Shown: positions 35,397-44,378 of the stretch, piece by piece | How the letters are laid out: every line of letters starts with the position of its first letter | Position numbering within the stretch: the first letter of the stretch is position 1 | Source: an uncultured Chthonomonas sp. | GTDB lineage: Bacteria; Armatimonadota; Chthonomonadetes; Chthonomonadales; Chthonomonadaceae | DNA: 64,000 bases | Reading direction: 5' to 3' | Assembly: GCA_903859705.1 (NCBI GenBank) | Contig: CAIONQ010000163.1 | Coordinates: 62,001-126,000 of the forward strand | Program-made: the position numbers and the translations under genes | The notes under the pieces: model-generated | What the model was told of the DNA's origin: nothing | The model's input: the letters and a program-made list of their open reading frames with translations, nothing else | The model's database searches: none

Positions 35397-35762
35397 ATGG
35401 AGCAGGTTATTAAATCTGCCGATTGGCCACTCTTTTGCCGGGAGTTTTCCGATCGTAACCGCCTGCGTGCTACCCTCCTGCAATCCATACAACCTGTTGG
35501 CGCAAGATTAGAAGAGCGAGGCCTTCCTCTGCTTGGAATAGACTTAGAACAGCGCCACCAGGCACTCGCAGATTTATTGATTATGCTTGGCGACGAACAC
35601 CGCGATGCAGAAGGTTACTCAGGTGAGCGCCGCCATTTGTGCCATACAGTTCGCGGAGTGCTTCGGATTACGCTCAAAACCAATCAGGATAACACCGATC
35701 ATGTACTGGAAATAGAAGCGTCAGATGGAGAACACACCCTGCTTCACTTGCTGTTGCCCTGA
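35397..35762 (+). CDS. DUF5335-like protein
   Basis: This 121-residue, probably cytoplasmic protein matches the general pattern I associate with DUF5335. SADWPLFCREFSDRNRL comes first, then VGARLEERGLPLLGIDL, LLIMLGDEH and VLEIEASDGEHTLLHLLLP at the end. The function of the family is unknown. The ATG at 35397 has GAAAGGG seven bases upstream. Its 3' end overlaps the convergent aldose epimerase gene by 19 bases, and a strongly structured 300-base region precedes it. Confidence 0.62.
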   Translation: MEQVIKSADWPLFCREFSDRNRLRATLLQSIQPVGARLEERGLPLLGIDLEQRHQALADLLIMLGDEHRDAEGYSGERRHLCHTVRGVLRITLKTNQDNTDHVLEIEASDGEHTLLHLLLP

Positions 35763-36697
35763 GCTGTAATCTCGGCTTGTGCTCCCCATATCACCGTGCG
35801 AGATTCCCCCGGGGCAAGGCTCCACAATCCCCATTCCGGGTTGTTGAATGCATCTGATCCACAAGACATTGGCTCGATGGCAAGGCTGCGCCTGCGGTGG
35901 CTCTCTGGCAATGGGTCGCCAGAATAGACAACAACATAATCCAGGCTGCTATCCATCCAAACCGTTGTGCTAATCCCATCGGGCCGCACTAGCCGAAATC
36001 GCGTGCAGCCTTCCTCGTCTTTTATCGGGTTTACATAGCAGGTGTTGAATTTTGTGGTGCCAATGCTGTGTGGTTCTCGAAAATCCAGTTCTGTGCCTGC
36101 AGTGTCGATAACTCTTCCCGTGGGTATTAGATTAACAAAGTCCAGATACCCCTCCATCGGAATATGCACCGTGCAGTCATCTATAAGGCCGCCTGCGGCA
36201 AAATAGGGGTGAAACCCTGCAGCCGCGGGCGCGGTGATATTTCCAGTATTGGTAACGGTGCACCGGCACGTAAGGCTGGCATCCGTATCGGTTCCCGCCA
36301 GGCTATATTCAACAACAATAGTCAGCGTAAATGGGTAACCATGGGCACCATCCAGTGCGCATTCAAATACGGCACGGTTGCTCTCAAGTGTCACAACGTT
36401 CCAGATGAGAGTACGCACAAATCCATGGATGGCGTTAGGGCCATCTTTATCATTAATTTCGAGCTGGTGGCGCTCGCCCTCAAAAGTGTACGCGGCGCCG
36501 CCTACTCGGCCAGGAAACGGAATCAAGATGTCGCCCTGCCCACCCAGTTTAGCCTGCGCTCCCGTGTAACCCGTCACAATTTCATGGTTGGCAAGCCACA
36601 TGCCGCGTAGAGAGGCACCATAGGGCGAAACGGTGGCTACGGCTTTGCCGGAGCTGAGGCGGAACTCCGTATCTGGTGTGACTCTCTGAGTGGACAT
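35744..36697 (-). CDS. aldose 1-epimerase family protein
   Basis: This 317-residue protein has the galactose-mutarotase-like fold. NAIHGFVRTLIWNV carries the conserved His-Gly...Arg, AGFHPYFAAGG the catalytic histidine and SLAIEPMSCG the catalytic glutamate. The family interconverts alpha and beta anomers of aldoses. ATG at 36697 is chosen because AGGA lies eight bases upstream and the beta domain starts there; the longer open frame runs into the terminator hairpin at 36722-36754. It is convergent with, and overlaps, the DUF5335-like gene. The substrate sugar cannot be told from sequence. Confidence 0.9.
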   Translation of the reverse strand: MSTQRVTPDTEFRLSSGKAVATVSPYGASLRGMWLANHEIVTGYTGAQAKLGGQGDILIPFPGRVGGAAYTFEGERHQLEINDKDGPNAIHGFVRTLIWNVVTLESNRAVFECALDGAHGYPFTLTIVVEYSLAGTDTDASLTCRCTVTNTGNITAPAAAGFHPYFAAGGLIDDCTVHIPMEGYLDFVNLIPTGRVIDTAGTELDFREPHSIGTTKFNTCYVNPIKDEEGCTRFRLVRPDGISTTVWMDSSLDYVVVYSGDPLPESHRRRSLAIEPMSCGSDAFNNPEWGLWSLAPGESRTVIWGAQAEITAQGNSK

Positions 36698-36721
36698 ATG
36701 AGTATTCCTTCCGGGCAGCAA

Positions 36722-36754
36722 ATAGAAAACGGCAGCACCTTGCAGTGCTGCCGT
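36722..36754 (-). terminator. rho-independent terminator after the sulfotransferase gene
   Basis: A perfect 10-bp stem pairs 36729-36738 with 36745-36754 (ACGGCAGCAC / GTGCTGCCGT). TTTTCTATT follows on the minus strand. It lies between the sulfotransferase stop and the epimerase ATG. Confidence 0.85.
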
Positions 36755-36816
36755 AATTTTGACACTCTGTTCTGTTTTGGTCAACGGGAAAACACAGGTA
36801 TTCGGGCTCAGGAGGC

Positions 36817-37734
36817 TTAGTTTCTGGAAACAGATACAAACGAAGCTGCCTTCAGCACGGCGTTCAGTGCAATGTTAGGTGCTATAAAATCGGCGATGCG
36901 CCCCGCATTGTTAATTGGGTCTCGCACAATCTCTTCATAAGATACTTCCAGATACCCACCGGGATGGTGTACCCACGATTCACACTCACCGGTATACGTG
37001 TTTACAAGGTTCATCCATTGGTCCTGAGTTTCTGGCACAGTGGATGCAGATGGGCTAATACCCAGCCTACGCCCAATGCTTCGCACTACAGCACCCGGAT
37101 TACCAGCAACGCGTACAATTCGGTCTCGTGCAGTTGGTGGTGGAGATACAGCCGCTTTTGAGCGGTTTGCAGCCTCTCGCCGAACCAGGCTTCGAATAAT
37201 ATCCTCGGGATTGCGCCGAACGTGAAGCAGACGCGCATTGGGAAACAGTTGGAGCCAGTACGGCAAAGTCAGCGAGTTCCGAGGATCCTTCCAACCCCAG
37301 ATTGCGGGCCGAGAATCTCGAGATTTCTGCAGATACTCTCGGAGGAGAATTTCATGGGTAGCCTGGCCAAGCTGCCGTACGCAAACGCCCGCAAATCTTG
37401 GGTGATCTCTCCGTGCCAGAAAAGGCTCTACCTGGCACCAATTGGCCCCGGTTCTGCCCATGATTGCTTCGTTAACAAGCCGAAATGCAACGGCCTCACC
37501 ATACCCCGCAGTTCTTGCGGTATCGGAGGGTAGCGCTTCGCCGGGCACTACGGATTCCAACATCGGATCCACAAAAGCGCCCATTGCATGCAGCATCCCT
37601 GCAACCATGCTTGTTCCAGACCGGTGCATACCAATGATGATTACCGGAGGAGCAAGCTTCTGAAACGCCTGAGAGAGCTTAACCTTTCCTTGTTCTGCTC
37701 TATCCACAAGCGGTTTGTCTAACAAATGCTGCAC
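36817..37734 (-). CDS. sulfotransferase family protein
   Basis: This 305-residue cytoplasmic protein shows the 5'-phosphosulfate-binding loop PVIIIGMHRSGTSMVAGML (about residues 30-48). The 3'-phosphate motif is RLLHVRRNPEDIIRSLVRRE (about 181-200), with YLEVSYEEIVRDP near the end. These are the PAPS-binding elements. The acceptor, for example a polysaccharide or lipid, is unknown. The start is GTG at 37734 with AAGGGG eight bases upstream. The gene stands alone, with a strong terminator downstream. Confidence 0.87.
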   Translation of the reverse strand: MQHLLDKPLVDRAEQGKVKLSQAFQKLAPPVIIIGMHRSGTSMVAGMLHAMGAFVDPMLESVVPGEALPSDTARTAGYGEAVAFRLVNEAIMGRTGANWCQVEPFLARRDHPRFAGVCVRQLGQATHEILLREYLQKSRDSRPAIWGWKDPRNSLTLPYWLQLFPNARLLHVRRNPEDIIRSLVRREAANRSKAAVSPPPTARDRIVRVAGNPGAVVRSIGRRLGISPSASTVPETQDQWMNLVNTYTGECESWVHHPGGYLEVSYEEIVRDPINNAGRIADFIAPNIALNAVLKAASFVSVSRN

Positions 37735-37979
37735 GGTAGTTACCCCTTCTCTGCATACTTTAACAGATTAATATGAATAAAGTATGAGAATGGCAGCCGC
37801 TTAAGATCTGGGTTTTTACACCGGTATTTCAAATGGACGGACAAGCAGTTTTCGCCTTTCCAGTCTGCTAATAGGTTTCATAAGCAACGCTCGTAGGATC
37901 GTTCGTAATGAAACGATTTAGCATGCGAAACAGTCTAACGATAAGGACATTGTGAATACTGCTGAAATGAGGTAGAGGC

Positions 37980-38207
37980 ATGAAAAACAGAGCAAAACTT
38001 AAGAGATACAGCAAAATTTCTTCAGCCAGCGTTGTTACTGCGGCTCGTGTTGCCCTGGGCGTGCCAGATATTTCTGAACGCGCAATGGTGCGAGGAAATG
38101 CCGCGGGGTTACATGGTGGCGCCAGAGAACGGTATGGCAAGCGAGATCGGCAAAATATGCGCCGGGATGAAAGGTCTGCCGCATTGGAGATGGCCGCGCG
38201 ATCATAA
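37980..38207 (+). CDS. small basic protein, unknown
   Basis: This 75-residue protein is not recognised. It is Arg/Lys/Ala-rich (for example MKNRAKLKRYSKISSASVVT and GKRDRQNMRRDERSAALEMA). GAGGTAGAGG lies just before the ATG, a good ribosome site, and codon choice resembles neighbouring genes. It is 106 bases upstream of the Rho-like gene on the same strand. Overlapping minus-strand open frames have no ribosome site. A basic peptide next to a Rho-like protein might bind RNA, which is only a suggestion. Confidence 0.45.
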   Translation: MKNRAKLKRYSKISSASVVTAARVALGVPDISERAMVRGNAAGLHGGARERYGKRDRQNMRRDERSAALEMAARS

Positions 38208-38313
38208 CTAAGCAACAGGAGGCCTGTGCCGGTGCGGTATCATCTGTATGGGCGTCAGTACCAGCTGCTGACGCCCGTTCTACACATACCGGGAAAAACA
38301 ACCGAGGTCAGCT

Positions 38314-39546
38314 ATGCAAACCAGGCTAAATGGGTACGTTCACATAGTTAGCGCTCAAAGCCTGCAGGTGATTGTGCCATCACGCACAGGTGCTCGCCCG
38401 GAGTTCTTTACCCTACCCGTGCAAATAGCAGAACGGCTGGCGGAGGGAGATTACATTGAATTCACCGCAAGTTTCAGTGCAGAAGAGCAACCAGATATTG
38501 TTACAGAGATACATTCGGTAAACGGTTTTGTGGGTGACGCCATATACCAGCGTCCAACAGCACGCTCGCGTAGAAGCCAGTGGGAACGTACGCGCCCAGA
38601 TATGTGGCTCTCACTGGCCAACTCCATAACCGGTAGGGCTATAGATTTTGCAGCCCCCTTACCCGCCGGAGCCGCTGGTGTTATAACCGGGCAGCACGGC
38701 ACCGGGCTTTCTTATTCTGCAGCAACAATTGCAGAAGGAGCACTGCAAAACCAGCCAGATATCCACGTTTTTTGGCTGCTCACAAGCCGCAGGGCAGAAG
38801 AGCATACCGCGCTGCGCAGGAAGTTCCCGCAGGCAACAATTGTAGTATGCCCGGCCGTTTCTCCCGAAACCCCGGCATCCGTGGCTCAGCTTGTTCCAAG
38901 GATGATGCTTTCTGCAGCATGCAGATATTCAGAAACAGGCCGAGATGCCTTATTGCTGATAGATTCGTTAACAGATCTCTGGTACCTGATGCTTCAAGAA
39001 GAACAGGCCGGCGATCAAATGGAAGCAGATCACTCCGGTGCCAGGCATCGAATTCGCGAGTTTTTGCAACACGCGGGCTGCTTCCATGGCAACACCCCCC
39101 TGGGTGGGGGTTGTGGTGGCAGCCTCACCATAATCGGCACCGTGTGGGATAAGCCAGTGGATGAAGCCGTTGAGCAGGATAGGGAGTTGCACCCGGCACT
39201 TCGCCTTCTTGAGTATGCCCACTCAGATATTAACTGGAGACTTGCACTTTCGTCATCACTCGCCTCCAACCGAGTGTTTCCATCCATAGATCTTGCCAAC
39301 TCTTACGCGCATGATGAGGAGGCCATCTTGCCAGCAGACATCTATCGCACTATCGGCGCAGCCAGGCAATCCTTGTTAACCAATGGGCCAGATGCCGCAC
39401 TGCTCCGTCTGGTTGATAAGCTGGATGAGTACTCCTCCCTGAGCGATCTCTGTGCCAGCCTCGCCGGGCCGTCCAAACCTTCCTCGGCTCGGAAGTCGTG
39501 GGATCAACTGTGGGGAGACAACACAGATACGCCCGATGCCGAATAG
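38314..39546 (+). CDS. Rho-like protein with degenerate ATPase site
   Basis: This 410-residue protein follows transcription terminator Rho from end to end. Residues 1-75 resemble the OB/RNA-binding domain (FFTLPVQIAERLAEGDYIEF ... IHSVNG). The motor-domain opening is GRAIDFAAPLPAGAAGVITG. LLLIDSLTDL is a Walker-B-like strand with Asp217, followed by GGSLTIIGTVWDKPVDE and NRVFPSIDLANS. The P-loop lysine is lost: GQHGTGLS (126-133) has Leu132 where Rho has Lys. The ERPEEV catalytic glutamate is also lost (SRRAEEH). ATP hydrolysis is therefore unlikely. It may bind RNA or true Rho as a regulator, or be a decayed duplicate. The start has a moderate ribosome site. Confidence 0.72.
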   Translation: MQTRLNGYVHIVSAQSLQVIVPSRTGARPEFFTLPVQIAERLAEGDYIEFTASFSAEEQPDIVTEIHSVNGFVGDAIYQRPTARSRRSQWERTRPDMWLSLANSITGRAIDFAAPLPAGAAGVITGQHGTGLSYSAATIAEGALQNQPDIHVFWLLTSRRAEEHTALRRKFPQATIVVCPAVSPETPASVAQLVPRMMLSAACRYSETGRDALLLIDSLTDLWYLMLQEEQAGDQMEADHSGARHRIREFLQHAGCFHGNTPLGGGCGGSLTIIGTVWDKPVDEAVEQDRELHPALRLLEYAHSDINWRLALSSSLASNRVFPSIDLANSYAHDEEAILPADIYRTIGAARQSLLTNGPDAALLRLVDKLDEYSSLSDLCASLAGPSKPSSARKSWDQLWGDNTDTPDAE

Positions 39547-39949
39547 AGATCAACCCCTGAGCTTGGCCAATAACCTGCGATTTTAGATTGCAGTTGTAAT
39601 GGTTGCTGATAATTAAGAACCACTAAAGTTTTACTGCTGCAATTTGCCTGGTTAGCCTGATTTGATGCATGCATCTGCGGAGTTAACTTAGGGGGTCAAA
39701 CTTAATGTCCTTGGCCGAAAATATTCCTCGTCACGATCCAGTACGCTTGCGGTTACTTTCTGGAATCTACTGGGACTTTAAGTGTTGCTTGCCAATGTTT
39801 GTGGGAAATATACTACTGATTTGATCTCAAAAATAAATATTATATGTAGATAAATGCCCACTGGACGCCTGTTTGTTGCACTAAATTTCAGCTGTTTTTC
39901 ATTATTTGTCACAATAAAAACGAAATTGTCCTGAATGGTCACAATTCGG
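39547..39949. other. AT-rich intergenic region, no gene seen
   Basis: About 400 bases between the Rho-like gene and the second PEP-CTERM promoter hold no supported gene. A 63-codon minus-strand frame at 39778-39969 lacks a ribosome site and family similarity. The region becomes very AT-rich near 39830-39950. Confidence 0.5.
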
Positions 39950-39979
39950 TTGACAGGCGAACAATACATATGTGATACT
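39950..39979 (+). promoter_or_regulatory. promoter of the second PEP-CTERM gene
   Basis: A consensus TTGACA (39950-39955) is 18 bp from GATACT (39974-39979). TG is one base before the -10, giving an extended -10 element TGTGATACT. The expected leader is about 80 bases. Confidence 0.6.
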
Positions 39980-40065
39980 GGTAGATGAACAGTTTCTTAT
40001 GGCCATGATGTGGCTTGAGAAGCAGTTAAGTTTCACTTAGACATTTACAGAAAGGAGAAGATTTC

Positions 40066-41004
40066 TTGCGCGATCTCTTCCCTAGGACAGGAAAATTCGT
40101 CTGGAATACATGCGTAGCAGTTGCAGGACTGGCAATGTGCTCGGTGGTTCCCGCTAGTGCTCAGATTTCAGTTTATATCAATGCGCCGGGTGACAACACT
40201 GGAACCTACTACAGCGCAGTAACGCACACCACGCTTCGCACTGAAACGTTTGACACGCTGTACCATGGTACGTCGAAGGTAATTGACACCAAGACCCTGT
40301 ACACAAACGTTGGTGATTTTATGCTCAATAACTCGAGCAAACTGGCAATCATTAATAACCAGTACAGTGCAGACAAAGCCTACGCGGCATCTCAGGCACT
40401 GGGTAACTACGCGGCAATAGGTGCAGAGTCGTCTTCCTCCGTACCGGTTATTCTTAATCTTCCGGCTGGCCAGAAGTACTTTGGCCTCTCCTGGAATGCT
40501 GGAGACGCAAATAACCAGCTGTGGTTCCTGGATCAGAACGGAAACGTTGTAGGATACTACAACACTGCTACAGTCAAAACACTCCTGACTGGCGCGGGTA
40601 ATGTTGCTGCAATCGATGGCACGCTCTATAACAAGGCTTCGTATTTCGGTCAGCCTGGCACCAGCCCCAAGCTGGACCCATCTGAGCCATTTACGTTCTT
40701 GAACTTTGTTGCACCTGCTGGTGTCACCTTCAGTCAGGTTATATTTGGCAACAGTGGCAGCACGGGTTCTGGTTTTGAATTCGATAATGCAACGATCGTT
40801 GCAGAGCAGTTGGCACCAGATACACACTTTGTTGGGGCAGGCACCACAACAACTGGCGGTAGCACACCTGCTCCACCGTCCAGCCCGTGGTTTGCTCCTG
40901 TACTCGTGCCGGATGCTCCCGAGCCGGGTTCTGTGGCTCTGTTCGCTGCAGGTGCTTCAGTATTTGCTGGCATGAAGCTCCGCCGCCGACAGAAGAAGGC
41001 TTAG
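40066..41004 (+). CDS. PEP-CTERM surface protein
   Basis: This 312-residue protein has a signal peptide (AVAGLAMCSVVPASAQ, to about residue 32). The central beta-rich region is Asn/Thr/Ser/Gly-rich with no enzyme motif (YFGLSWNAGDANNQLWFLDQ). A Pro/Thr linker precedes a PEP-CTERM tail: APEPGSVALFAAGASVFAGM then LRRRQKK. By family knowledge it is sorted by an exosortase to the cell surface, often with extracellular polysaccharide. The start is TTG with AAAGGAGAAG upstream. It has its own promoter and terminator. Confidence 0.88.
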   Translation: MRDLFPRTGKFVWNTCVAVAGLAMCSVVPASAQISVYINAPGDNTGTYYSAVTHTTLRTETFDTLYHGTSKVIDTKTLYTNVGDFMLNNSSKLAIINNQYSADKAYAASQALGNYAAIGAESSSSVPVILNLPAGQKYFGLSWNAGDANNQLWFLDQNGNVVGYYNTATVKTLLTGAGNVAAIDGTLYNKASYFGQPGTSPKLDPSEPFTFLNFVAPAGVTFSQVIFGNSGSTGSGFEFDNATIVAEQLAPDTHFVGAGTTTTGGSTPAPPSSPWFAPVLVPDAPEPGSVALFAAGASVFAGMKLRRRQKKA

Positions 41005-41039
41005 CCTTTCCCACAAACTATCGTTTTGAATAGTTTATG

Positions 41040-41070
41040 GCAGCCTGACTTCGGTCGGGCTGCTTTTTTA
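41040..41070 (+). terminator. rho-independent terminator after the PEP-CTERM gene
   Basis: A 10-pair stem spans 41040-41049 and 41054-41063 (GCAGCCTGAC / GTCGGGCTGC, one G-U pair) with a TTCG tetraloop and a six-T run. It starts 36 bases past the stop. Confidence 0.92.
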
Positions 41071-41200
41071 TTGGTATAGTTGTTGTGTGGCAACCTCAGG
41101 AGTATCCATACTCACTGAAGAATAGTAAGAGTGCAGATAGCAGCCATTATTGAGCCGGAATGCTGGGCTAAAAGAATAACCATAAGCTGGAGGGGCGTAA

Positions 41201-41971
41201 ATGTCTGAAATGGATCGAAGAACATTCATCGGCGGTGGCGTAGCTGCCGCATGTGCAACATCGCTTATGCTTGGCACACAGGCAGATGCAAAGCCGCAAA
41301 AGCGGCGTGTAATCTGCTGGTCGGAGGGCACCGCCCCAAAAAACATCTACCCCGCAGATATTAACCACGCCATTGCCGAAGGGCTTTCCCCACTCAAAGG
41401 CTGGGATGTGGTAACCGCATCTCTTAATGACGCAGATCAGGGCCTACCGGATGATCTCCTGAACAGCGCCAGCGTAATCATATGGTGGGGACATATGCGC
41501 CATGACGATGTAAAAACAGAGCTCGTAAACAAATTGGTGCACCGGGTAAAAGAAGAGGGTATGGGATTCATCGGCACCCACTCGGCACACTGGTCGCGGC
41601 CATTTAAGGCGCTCATGGGAACGCCCTGTGGTTGGACCGGTGGCTATAATGAAGATGGCTCAAGTGTGGCAGTAAGCGTAAAGGCACCGAAGCACCCCAT
41701 CACGAAAGGCATTAAAGACTTCGTTATTCCACACACCGAAAGATACACCGAGCGCTTCGAAGCGCCAGATCCAGAGCAGCTTATATTCGATGGAGTATAT
41801 ACGTTGCCCAACGGTAAAACCGAACCGAGCCGCCAGGGGATGATATGGACCGTAGGCAAAGGCCGCGTGTTCTACTTCCAGCCCGGGCACGAAAGCTATC
41901 CCATCTACTTCCAGGAGGAGGTACGCCAGGTGTTCCGTAATGCGGTGCCCTGGGCTGCCCACCTGAAATAG
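41201..41971 (+). CDS. ThuA-domain protein with Tat-type signal
   Basis: This 256-residue protein opens MSEMDRRTFIGGGVAAACAT, a twin-arginine-like signal. The mature part is a ThuA (trehalose-utilisation-type, glutamine-amidotransferase-like) fold. RRVICWSEGTAPKNIYPADI is followed by IIWWGHMRHDDVK, GMGFIGTHSAHWSRPFKAL and GKGRVFYFQPGHESYPIYF, the usual conserved ends. Catalytic activity is unknown; the family is often near sugar-dehydrogenase-like proteins, and a Gfo/Idh/MocA gene lies about 2.4 kb away. GGAGGGG is about ten bases before the ATG. It lies alone after the PEP-CTERM terminator. Confidence 0.88.
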   Translation: MSEMDRRTFIGGGVAAACATSLMLGTQADAKPQKRRVICWSEGTAPKNIYPADINHAIAEGLSPLKGWDVVTASLNDADQGLPDDLLNSASVIIWWGHMRHDDVKTELVNKLVHRVKEEGMGFIGTHSAHWSRPFKALMGTPCGWTGGYNEDGSSVAVSVKAPKHPITKGIKDFVIPHTERYTERFEAPDPEQLIFDGVYTLPNGKTEPSRQGMIWTVGKGRVFYFQPGHESYPIYFQEEVRQVFRNAVPWAAHLK

Positions 41972-42069
41972 TTGGAACCGGGTATCGCGGCCTCGCCGCG
42001 ATACCCGCGTTATCAGGAGTTACTTCAATCAAAACTACAAAGAATGATAGGGACGCGCTTGCATACCAT

Positions 42070-44298
42070 ATGGCGCGCCCCCATGGCAAGCTGGAGATTG
42101 TGCCCACAAAGCCCTGTCTCACACAGCGGGATCTGGCGCTGGCCTACACGCCTGGCGTCGCCGCGCCATGCAGAGCAATTCAAGCCAATCCAGACGATGC
42201 ATTTAAGTACACGGGCCGGGGCAATCTCGTTGCCGTTATAACCAATGGCACCGCTGTGCTTGGGCTTGGCAATATTGGGGCACTCGCTGGCAAGCCAGTT
42301 ATGGAGGGAAAAGCGCTACTCTTCAAACGCTTTGCCGATCTTGATTCTATTGATATTGAGCTGGATACGGAAGATCCTGATGAGTTTATAAAAGCTGTTC
42401 AGCTTATGGAGCCGAGCTTCGGGGCCGTCAATCTGGAGGATATAAAGGCGCCGGAGTGTTTCTACATTGAAGAAACACTACGCAAAACCATGAAAATCCC
42501 CGTGTTCCATGATGATCAACACGGTACCGCAATCATCTCTGGGGCCGCGCTGAAGAATGCGTTGGAGCTTGTTGATAAAAAGATCAACGAAGTTAAGATC
42601 GTTTTCAGTGGGGCAGGTGCGGCGGCCATGGCAACTGCGCGCTTTTATCGCCAATTGGGTGCAGACCCTGCAAACATACTCATGGTGGATATTCACGGCG
42701 TTGTAAGGCCAGATCGTAATCCACCACCCAATGCAATTCAAAGTGAGTTCTCTCGGCCAACGGATAAGAAAACGCTTGCTGAAGCGCTGGATGGTGCAGA
42801 CGTTTTTGTTGGCCTCTCTGCAGGCGGAATTGTATCGGCAGAAATGGTGAAGAAGATGGCACCGAAGCCTATTATCTTTGCTCTCGCCAACCCGGATCCG
42901 GAGATTGGGTACGAAATAGCCAGGGCTGCACGGCCAGATGCCATTGTTGCAACTGGCAGATCAGATTATCCCAACCAGTGTAACAATGTGTTGGGTTTTC
43001 CGTTTCTATTTCGCGGCGCCCTGGATGTGCGTGCAACCGAGATTAACGAAGCCATGAAAGTGGCTGCATCTACAGCACTAGCTGAACTTGCACGTGGCGA
43101 TGTTCCGGATGCAGTAGCCAAGGCATATGGGCTCAGTTCACTTCACTTTGGACCCGAATACCTCATACCCAAACCGCTGGATCCGCGCGTATTGCTGTGG
43201 GTTGCACCCGCAGTAGCCCGGGCTGCAGTAGAAACTGGCGTAGCGCGTGGCAAACTTGATCTACAATGCTATCCCGAACAGCTCGAAGCCCGTCTCGGAC
43301 GATCTCGAGAGATGATGCGCATTGTCTTCAATAAGGCAAAATCCGATCCAAAGCGGATCATCCTTGCAGAAGGCGAACATGAAAAAATGATCCGCGCTGC
43401 CTGCCTGCTCGTGGAGGAGCGCGCGGCGCGCCCCATACTGCTCGGCAGCCGGGATAAGATACTGCAGGTAAGTGCAGCCGCACAGGTAGATATCACTGGC
43501 GTAGAGATTGTAGATCCCGAGGAGTTCAAAAACCTCGCGGCCTATACGGATAGGCTCATAGCTCTTCGAGAACGCAAAGGTGTTACCAGGCGCGAAGCAA
43601 ATGAGCTCATCCGCAAGCCTGAGTACTTTGGCGCCGTAATGGTAGAACTTGGTGATGCCGATGGCATGGTTTCTGGCCTTACCGCGCACTATTCGGATGG
43701 CCTTCGTCCGCCGCTTCAGATCATTAGAACGGCACCTGGCACCGGCACTGTAGCCGGTGTTTACATGGTGGCAATGCGCCAACGAGTTCTATTCTTTGCC
43801 GATACTACTGTAAATATTGATCCTGGGCCAGAAACATTGGCAGAAATCGCTCTGCTTACAGCCAGCCTCGTACGTAGCTTTGATATCGAGCCACGTATCG
43901 CGATGCTAAGCTTCTCTAACTTTGGCAGCGTAAGGCATCCCAGAACAGATAAGGTTCGGCAGGCAGTAGAGATATTGCTGAAGCGTGCCCCAGATCTAAA
44001 GGTGGATGGCGAGATGCAGGCAAACACTGCTCTTGTTGGAGAGATGATGCAGGGCACCTATCCGTTTAACCGGCTTGGCGGCGAAGCGAATGTGCTGATA
44101 TTCCCCAGCCTGGAAGCAGGCAACATCGGCTACAAGCTAGTACAGCAACTGGCACTGGCCGAGGTTGTTGGCCCCATTCTGGTTGGCATGCGCAAGCCCG
44201 TGCACGTTCTGCAGCGCGATGATGAAGTGAAAGATATTGTCAACCTGGCTGCACTTGCCGTTCTGGAAGCACAAGGGCAATCCGCAGCTAAGAAGTAG
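42070..44298 (+). CDS. maeB: NADP-dependent malic enzyme with phosphotransacetylase-like domain
   Basis: This protein of 742 residues or more oxidatively decarboxylates malate to pyruvate. The malic-enzyme half (1-425) shows [49 protein letters not shown] and [19 protein letters not shown]. The phosphotransacetylase-like half (about 430-742, [29 protein letters not shown]) is usually regulatory, not catalytic. The ATG at 42070 is the first usual start codon, but the conserved ALAYH...GK segment begins before it. AGGAG (42015-42019) lies eight bases before an in-frame ATC at 42028, so the real N-terminus may be 14 residues longer. A strong terminator follows. Confidence 0.93.
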   Translation: MARPHGKLEIVPTKPCLTQRDLALAYTPGVAAPCRAIQANPDDAFKYTGRGNLVAVITNGTAVLGLGNIGALAGKPVMEGKALLFKRFADLDSIDIELDTEDPDEFIKAVQLMEPSFGAVNLEDIKAPECFYIEETLRKTMKIPVFHDDQHGTAIISGAALKNALELVDKKINEVKIVFSGAGAAAMATARFYRQLGADPANILMVDIHGVVRPDRNPPPNAIQSEFSRPTDKKTLAEALDGADVFVGLSAGGIVSAEMVKKMAPKPIIFALANPDPEIGYEIARAARPDAIVATGRSDYPNQCNNVLGFPFLFRGALDVRATEINEAMKVAASTALAELARGDVPDAVAKAYGLSSLHFGPEYLIPKPLDPRVLLWVAPAVARAAVETGVARGKLDLQCYPEQLEARLGRSREMMRIVFNKAKSDPKRIILAEGEHEKMIRAACLLVEERAARPILLGSRDKILQVSAAAQVDITGVEIVDPEEFKNLAAYTDRLIALRERKGVTRREANELIRKPEYFGAVMVELGDADGMVSGLTAHYSDGLRPPLQIIRTAPGTGTVAGVYMVAMRQRVLFFADTTVNIDPGPETLAEIALLTASLVRSFDIEPRIAMLSFSNFGSVRHPRTDKVRQAVEILLKRAPDLKVDGEMQANTALVGEMMQGTYPFNRLGGEANVLIFPSLEAGNIGYKLVQQLALAEVVGPILVGMRKPVHVLQRDDEVKDIVNLAALAVLEAQGQSAAKK

Positions 44299-44325
44299 CG
44301 CCCACTACAAGTAAAATAAAATAAA

Positions 44326-44353
44326 GGGCGCACCGAAATTCTTCGGTGCGCCC
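44326..44353. terminator. bidirectional terminator between maeB and a convergent gene
   Basis: A perfect 12-bp stem pairs 44326-44337 with 44342-44353 (GGGCGCACCGAA / TTCGGTGCGCCC) with loop ATTC. The minus-strand side has TTTATTTTATTTT; the plus side has ATTATTAATT. Confidence 0.9.
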
Positions 44354-44378
44354 ATTATTAATTGTTGCAAACCGTGGT

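Noticed and set aside
35261-35488. 75-codon minus frame
   Set aside because: It lies opposite the structured region and the DUF5335-like gene start, with no ribosome site.
37868-38215. 115-codon minus frame opposite the small basic gene
   Set aside because: No ribosome site or family pattern; the plus frame at 37980 has a good ribosome site.
41060-41368. Minus frames at 41068-41346 and 41168-41368
   Set aside because: They oppose the ThuA gene start and a strong terminator; no ribosome site or family pattern.
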